The notes beneath the pieces are model-generated. The model was not told where the DNA came from and did not search any database. It saw nothing but the letters and a program-made list of their open reading frames with translations. From Cudoniella acicularis (taxonomy: Eukaryota > Ascomycota > Leotiomycetes > Helotiales > Helotiaceae), in assembly GCA_013054445.1 (NCBI GenBank), contig JAAMPI010001435.1, positions 1-14,471 on the forward strand: a stretch of 14,471 nt of DNA, given 5' to 3'. Positions 9,425-14,471 of the stretch are shown in pieces. Numbering within the stretch: position 1 is the stretch's first letter; each line of letters starts with the position of its first letter. The position numbers and the translations under genes were made by a program.

Positions 9425-9644
9425 ATGCATTTTGAGAATGGTTATTTCTTAGTCTGTAGAAAAAGTTCAACCTTTCCTTTGTCGCTTTCTCTAACAACCA
9501 GCTCTGTAGTATAAGAAAGCCAATGTAGAAAGGTACAGACCTTCGGAAGCGTGTTCCCTCCCTCTGAAACGTGTTCAGAGCATGGGAAAGCAGTGAATAT
9601 CTCTGGATGACCTAGTATCTCCATATAGCATTCTCAAAACGCAT
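9425..9644. repeat. inverted-repeat-bounded segment of about 220 bp (MITE-like)
   Basis: ATGCATTTTGAGAATG at 9425-9440 and CATTCTCAAAACGCAT at 9629-9644 are reverse complements at 15 of 16 positions. The 188-bp interior has a 60-codon open frame on the minus strand (9442-9624) that I do not think is a gene. The layout resembles a miniature inverted-repeat element. No clear target-site duplication is visible outside the arms, so this stays a candidate. Confidence 0.35.
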
Positions 9645-10765
9645 CATGCAGAGCTTACCCGTATCTATCGCTGTATAAAAAAATTTTTTCCTCTCTACAG
9701 CATTTAGGTCTAATTGAAAGCGCACTGGAGTTCCTAGGTAGTCGAAAGAGGCGCCTAATTTATAGGTCTAAAATATTAAAGTCTTGCTTGAAGGGTTTAC
9801 GCGGGGAAGGTTGCTCGTTTCCAATATATATTCCAGGTAAATACTCACCACAGATTCCTTCGACATAAATCACCCAACGTAAGCTACGAGAAAGATAGCA
9901 AATCATAATTTATAATTCTTGCTATACTCAGATCATGGAAGGCTTCTGTTAGGCTACTTTCACATTTGTATAAATTTCATTGCGGAAATGTTTGTGCATG
10001 GGTTACTAGACTTGATAAAGTTACCAAAACAGTGGGTGATGAGGGATGTGATAAGGTATTTACTGTATCAAGCCGCATGGAGTATATTGCGTTGATATTC
10101 TTCACCAGGGATTCTTTCTTGCTTTTATTACCTCTGCTATTAGGTTATATTCTCCGTTGCTACGGTCTCCTTTCTCGACGTCTCGGATAATTAGCAATAT
10201 AGTTAGCTGACAACAGCTGTCTTTATAACTAACAGTATATATATATCCTTGGTATTAATGATTGACTTGTTTATCTAATTTCAATAGTTTACATACTAGC
10301 GAGGTTATACTTTACTCTCTGGACAGTGTCTTCTCCAAATAACTAGTTATAGCTTGCTATGTGAAGGCTTACCGCCATGTGAAGGTTGGAATTGATCTTT
10401 CTCATTTCTGCCCTTGCTCCACCCTAGCAACTCTAAAGTGATTTTTGTCTAGGATTATCGTAGCTGTCGCTCAATCTGACTCTCTGGCAATCAGTCACAA
10501 GCTACTATACTCGCTTTTAACAGTATATTAGTGAGGGCCTTTAACGCCTTGAAAATCAGAAGACAAGCAATTGGAGGCATAAATTCTTATTATATAATAC
10601 AGGGCAAAGAGAACTCCATTATCATTTACTAGAAGGCGACCTTCTTCTTGGCCTATGTATCAGAGAGATAGAGTTCGATGCAGATAAACAACTACTACAA
10701 CCTCTTCCCTGAATCCATTAAGATCGCGCTTCTTGGGCTTACTTTTTCTGGCAAGTTTCAAGCAG
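9645..10765. other. AT-rich intergenic sequence, no gene seen
   Basis: Stops are dense and the sequence is TA-rich. The single 74-codon plus-strand ORF (9966-10190) has no recognisable features. Small structures present are AGCTG-ACAA-CAGCT at 10205-10218 inside a longer imperfect hairpin, and a direct repeat ATGTGAAGG near 10360 and 10377. These are short enough to be chance. Confidence 0.35.
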
Positions 10766-11225
10766 TTATATGAAAACCAATTGACAGGCGATGGAAAGCG
10801 AGAGGAAACAATGAGAAACTATCATTGCGGCATAGACACCCGTGACCGTTGTAACATCCATTTCTTTGAAGGTGTCATAGTCTTTGCCTTTAAGCTTTTG
10901 AGATAAAATCCTGCAGATTTTCGAGCAATTAGCAGCAAGGAAATGCTTTGCAACATGTAGATTTCTGACTGCGACAATATTACTGACAAATTTCAGAAAT
11001 ATCCTTCGGGGAAGGGGGAAATTAAGCACATTGCCTCCTCACGATGTATTTCCTGGCAAGGATGATAAAAGCGATGTCTCTAAGAAGCCAGGGAGCCCTT
11101 TGGAATAGCTGTCCCGATGTTTCCTTAACCCATTTCCGATGCTCTTCATCTAAAGTTATGGCCACCAAACAGTTACATTTATAGGGCGTATATGGTACAA
11201 ACAAGCGGGAAAATTCGCCGAGCAT
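10766..11225 (-). pseudogene. candidate minus-strand gene relic, two overlapping frames
   Basis: On the minus strand, an ORF of 67 residues (11225 down to 11022, starting with ATG) is followed by an 87-residue open frame (11029 down to 10766), shifted by one base. Both peptides have ordinary globular composition (for example LDEEHRKWVKETSGQLFQ and NLHVAKHFLAANCSKICRIL), unlike the flanks. Further down the same strand another frame reads KPKKRDLNGFREE. This could be a decayed gene with a frame break near 11025, or a gene with introns I have not resolved. I recognise no family. The ATG at 11225 lies next to the palindromes at 11231-11289. Chance ORFs are not excluded. Confidence 0.28.
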
Positions 11226-11230
11226 ATAGC

Positions 11231-11253
11231 CTTAATAGTCTCAGACTATTAAG
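11231..11253. repeat. perfect palindrome, 11-bp arms around one base
   Basis: CTTAATAGTCT (11231-11241) and AGACTATTAAG (11243-11253) are exact reverse complements with a single C between them. It lies in the intergenic region upstream of the HET gene and just before the candidate minus-strand ORF. It could be an operator for a dimeric factor or an element end. Confidence 0.65.
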
Positions 11254-11270
11254 TTGTATTTCTGATTCGT

Positions 11271-11289
11271 AGTTCTTAAAATAAGAACT
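11271..11289. repeat. second inverted repeat, 8-bp arms with AAA loop
   Basis: AGTTCTTA (11271-11278) and TAAGAACT (11282-11289) are exact reverse complements separated by AAA. It starts 17 bases after the preceding palindrome, so the two form a tandem pair of hairpins. Confidence 0.6.
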
Positions 11290-11631
11290 AGGCTCGATGC
11301 ATTATATCAACTTCCAAACAGGGTTTACGTCTTATTCTACGGCTAATTTCGCAGTCAAGAAAATACTCTTCTTGCATTTTTATGATCCAAGAAAAATGCT
11401 ACAGCTACCAGCCAGTGCGTATACGACAAATGATCTAACGAGTCTATATTTATCGCAAAAAGTCGGAACTTCAACCGACGTGGGAATTTACCCGGGAAAC
11501 TGGTTAGCTCGCTGTCCGCCGCAGCCACCTCAACAATTAACCCTAGACTAGCGCGGGGCATCTTGATGACATTTATATTTCCATCATGGCATCATCGCAA
11601 TTGATCAGTCCATGTTTTCACAACAATCAAA
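11290..11631 (+). promoter_or_regulatory. presumed promoter and leader of the HET-domain gene
   Basis: No gene is seen. A TATA-like TTTATATTT lies at about 11572-11580, some 55 bases before the ATG at 11632. CTATATTTAT lies near 11444. The ATG context CAAAATGG is favourable. A small inverted repeat, GTCGG...CCGAC, occurs around 11462-11479. Confidence 0.35.
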
Positions 11632-13569
11632 ATGGAAAAAATCGCAGCATATGCCTACACACGTTTGGAAGCCACCAACATACGTCTCCTCGGCATAGAA
11701 TCGGCTCCAGATTCCAGTCCTATATCATGCGCAATATACCATGCGCAACTCTTGCAACCCAAACCGAAGCTGAGGCAGAAAATCACTACTGCGTTGGAAT
11801 CCAAGCCAAAACAAAAGCCGGTGTTTTATTACGCTCTTTCCTACGAATGGGGAGATGTGGGGGATGCTCAACAGCTTATTTATCTCAACAATCATACGTT
11901 TATGGTCGGAAGGAATCTGTGGTGCGCGCTTTGGCATTTACGAAAAAGAGGCTTTACATCCGCCCTGCCAGAACCCAAAAATCTCATTTGGATTAACACT
12001 ATATGCGTTAATCAAGACGATTTGGAAGAACGAAGTCAACAAATTCAGCACATGCGTACTATCTACTCCGGTGCTGTTGAGGTCTTTGCTTGGCTTGGGA
12101 TAGATCCCCAAGCAGATCCCCTGAAAATACCTTCTAATATTTTGAATACATCTGAGCAGAGTCAGGCTGTTGAAGGGATCAAGCGGCTTAGAAAGATCGA
12201 GAAGGAGTACAAGGGTCCAGAGTCGTTCACCGAAAACTTCCCGAAGGAATTTTGGATGGATGTTAAGGCTCTTCTCGAGTTGTCTTATTGGTATCGGATA
12301 TGGACAGTTCAAGAAATTGTGGTGGCCAAACATGTCGTTCTCCTCGTAGGAAACCACGAAGCCGATTTTGACACTCTGGTAGTCACACGACAGGCAGAAT
12401 ATAATGGTTGGGCACGCGCCCAGGTATTAAATGGTGACTGCCGGGGTGTCCGCATCTATCATATTCGAAAAGCACCAAATGTCTGGTACATTATCATGCC
12501 CAATTTGAATTCTCGTATGAAACATATTCCTTTCCCCCTTAGTTCACCACGGGAAGAGGATGTTTTATTCTCTGGACTCCCACTGGCTCCAATTTTTCAA
12601 AAAGAAGAAAAAGCGGCTAATCCATTCAAAGTGAACCAGCTCCTGATCTATCTGGCCGATATTTCTTCTATAGATCCACGAGATAAGGTTTATGCTTTAC
12701 TGGGGCTCTCAACAGATCCTCGGATGAAGCCTATAAAACCCGATTATTCGAAATCCTTTTTTGAGGTTTACGCGGATACGATGATATTTTGCGAGAAATA
12801 CAAACACAAGCATCATCCTAATCAATCACACCTCGCTGTCAGCCACGCATTTCAGCGCCATTTGACCCCAGAACAAATAGAGACTCTAGAATTAGGCGCC
12901 GCAGAATACATTTCTCAACAAAAGATGTCGACAGGACTATTTCGTAGAGTTGGGTATGTGAAGCATCGTAGTTACAGCTATGATGGCGAGGTTTACCGAG
13001 TATCGAGTGCGAAGATATTGGATTGCGTACACAACCAAAGTGGAACAAGTTTCGATGCCATAGAGTTGATACTGATGGTAAAAGGGATTAGGTCTGGTGC
13101 GAATAAAAGTAGTGAGTATTCAAACGACCTGTTCAAAGACGCCAGCGGAAAACATTTAAGTGACTAATTCATCTGCGCAAATATAGGCAAAACATCTCCC
13201 TCTCAAGAAAAGGTTGAAGAAGTAACCTGGGAGTGCGCTTTGAAGGTGAGTTGTGACTGTCCAGAACCGCGAACTCTCCAAAGAGGCGACATATTTTACC
13301 GTTTAAATGGAGGGGAATTCTCGGTACTATTAAGAGGAATTTTTGTTGTGTTTAGACATATCCCTGGTAGCAGAGACTGCTATAACCTAGTTGGGAGAGT
13401 GATAAGTTGCGACCCAACAGTGATAAACAGGTACGGAGAAGAAGAGGATTTTGCGCCAGATGCCTACCTTGGAAACTCATGGGACTTGTGGTATAATGTT
13501 GTTTGCTTACAGCAGCTCACCAGCCAATATCAACGCCTGTATGATACTTTTTGGGACAAGGTTAAATAA
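11632..13569 (+). CDS. HET (heterokaryon incompatibility) domain protein
   Basis: Exons 11632-13111 and 13187-13569 join in phase to give 620 residues. The HET domain is clear: YALSYEWGD at 67-75, LIWINTICVNQDDLEERSQQ from 118, IYSGAVEVFAWLG at 144-156, YRIWTVQEIVVAK at 221-233 and DPRDKVYALLGL at 348-359. The C-terminal part ends with the usual pattern GDIFYRL...FSVLLRG from about 527, then CYNLVGR, so the protein looks complete. Proteins of this family act in the cytoplasm in vegetative incompatibility and trigger programmed cell death after fusion of unlike strains; many family members have no known trigger. I see no NACHT, ankyrin, WD or amyloid motif. The start is the first ATG of the frame, in good context; a 5' ATG at 11586 is in another frame. 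No frame break is present, unlike the neighbouring kinase gene. Confidence 0.93.
13112..13186 (+). other. intron of the HET-domain gene
   Basis: The donor is GTGAGT at 13112, the branch-like TGACTAAT is at about 13161-13168, and the acceptor is ATATAG ending at 13186; the length is 75 nt. Exon 1 leaves one base and exon 2 completes a serine codon, continuing into the conserved C-terminal HET-protein pattern. Without splicing the protein would stop at 13165-13167, at 511 residues. Confidence 0.85.
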
Positions 13570-14250
13570 ATTCAAGCCTTTTTCTAGCCGCCTTTATAGT
13601 TCTTTGGATGACCACAACACTCTTATGGGATCGTTTAGTAAGAGGCTTAATCGCGAAAGCCTGTAAAGTTTTGAAAGTTAGTTGATATAAAATATCTTGG
13701 CCTTTTATAAGCTTGACTTTAAAATATTAATGTATAATTCCTTTCAAGTAATCGTCGTAACTTTGGTTTGGGAAAACTTAAAGGCGCCTTGCGCAGCCTA
13801 AAAATCGCATAAAAATATCCTGAATTCCACAGGCTTTATGGTCAGGGTGGTAAGGAGTTTTGCTATAGGAGAAGTCCTGAGTGGGAAGTGCATTATTATT
13901 TCATTATTTTGGTCACCCAAAAGCCTCTAAATCCAATTTGAAGGGTATGATATTGTATAGCTTTGCTCCTGAAAAGTCCTATATCACATTTTATAATTAC
14001 TTCTGAAGCAGTCTGAGCTAAATCAGAGTGTGTGGTCCTTTGGAACTTCAAAAAAGTTTTTAAAAAATACAACTTCTTATTACCTAAGATTGCTTCTGAA
14101 GGACCCTAGGCTATTTCTCTCTTGTTTCATTTTTTGCTTCGCGTTAAAGTTTAGAGATTCCATCTATTGGTAAGGTATTTATTATAGTTCTTTTCTGAAG
14201 GGGTTGAGGTTTCTTCCGGCATCTAGGCCTATTCTATTGATTTGGGAGTG
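13570..14250. other. AT-rich 3' flank, no gene seen
   Basis: Short AT-rich sequence follows the HET gene, with dense stops on both strands. AATATTAATGTATAA near 13724-13738 could contribute to 3' end formation. GGCGCCTTGCGCAGCC at about 13783-13798 is a GC-rich patch of the kind seen in repeat relics. TTCTGAAG occurs three times between about 14003 and 14200. No transposon protein is recognisable. Confidence 0.4.
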
Positions 14251-14471
14251 TTGGAATTATACAATTCACTGATCGGAGCATCTTCTATGCCGCCTTGACC
14301 ACCCTCGGAGCGCCTTCGGCCTAAATGATTTGGTGGAATCGAACGCCACCAGCCAACGCGGGGCGAAACTAGCCCGACTGGTGTCGGCCGTAAGCCAAGG
14401 GGCTCGCTTAGCCTTACGTCCGTACAGGGATGTTACCCGACCCCCTTTTACGTACTACAGTCTCTACCTTA
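14251..14471. repeat. GC-rich, hairpin-dense right edge, possible repeat terminus
   Basis: Composition changes abruptly to GC-rich. Several nested inverted repeats lie side by side: GGTGG/CCACC (14332-14336, 14346-14350), CACCAG/CTGGTG (14347-14352, 14378-14383) enclosing GGGC/GCCC (14361-14364, 14372-14375), and an imperfect pair at 14390-14399 and 14407-14417. On the minus strand a Pol III B-box-like GTTCGATTCC (14344-14335) and an A-box-like TGGTCAAGGCGG (14301-14290) occur, but in the wrong order for one tRNA. It may be the end of a tRNA-derived or other mobile repeat cut by the window edge. Confidence 0.3.

Noticed and set aside
9442..9624. Minus-strand 60-residue ORF
   Set aside because: It lies inside the inverted-repeat-bounded segment, has no motif, and is of a length expected by chance.
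11586..11996. Alternative gene start at ATG 11586
   Set aside because: It is in a different frame from the HET domain and overlaps it. ATG 11632 opens the HET frame in good context.
14290..14360. tRNA gene on the minus strand
   Set aside because: A-box-like and B-box-like strings are present, but the B-box comes first in the direction of transcription. The stem around GTTCGATTCC has a 9-nt loop, and no acceptor stem or normal anticodon arm can be drawn.
1..14471. CRISPR array, bacterial operon, prophage or plasmid origin
   Set aside because: There are no regularly spaced repeats and no bacterial gene families. Spliceosomal introns and a HET domain show fungal nuclear DNA.

Overview
The window looks like nuclear DNA of a filamentous ascomycete (Pezizomycotina). 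Three things point there. The genes are interrupted by short GT..AG introns of about 45-77 nt with fungal CTAAC/CTGAC-type branch sites. One gene encodes a HET (heterokaryon incompatibility) domain protein, a family essentially restricted to these fungi. The genes sit in AT-rich, TpA-rich, stop-riddled flanks of the kind left by repeat-induced point mutation (RIP). I cannot name the species.

Layout. Bases 1-101 may hold the last codons of a gene entering from the left. Bases 102-2400 are mostly AT-rich, non-coding and RIP-like, broken by a GC-richer block at about 1030-1555. Bases 2401-2808 form the presumed promoter of a very large plus-strand gene. That gene (2809-9245) splices, with every junction in phase, into one reading frame of roughly 2,000 residues: a degenerate homeodomain-like helix region and C2H2 zinc fingers (exons 1-2), a protein kinase domain (exons 3-4), and a long C-terminal region (exons 5 onward). 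The frame is broken by an apparent extra T in a T8 run inside the kinase domain (6487-6494). It is broken, or bypassed by an intron, at a T9 run near the C-terminus (8806-8814). As given, the gene is therefore either slightly damaged, subject to homopolymer sequencing error, or dependent on slippage.

Bases 9246-11631 are intergenic. They hold a 16-bp near-perfect inverted repeat pair about 220 bp across, a weak minus-strand ORF pair that may be a gene relic, and two adjacent strong palindromes. Bases 11632-13569 hold an intact two-exon HET-domain gene of 620 residues. Bases 13570-14250 are AT-rich with no gene. The last 200 bases turn abruptly GC-rich with several nested hairpins and Pol III-box-like sequences, probably the edge of a repeat.

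The two recognisable genes lie in the same direction. A kinase/zinc-finger regulator next to a HET-domain cell-death protein suggests, by inference only, an accessory locus for signalling or non-self recognition.
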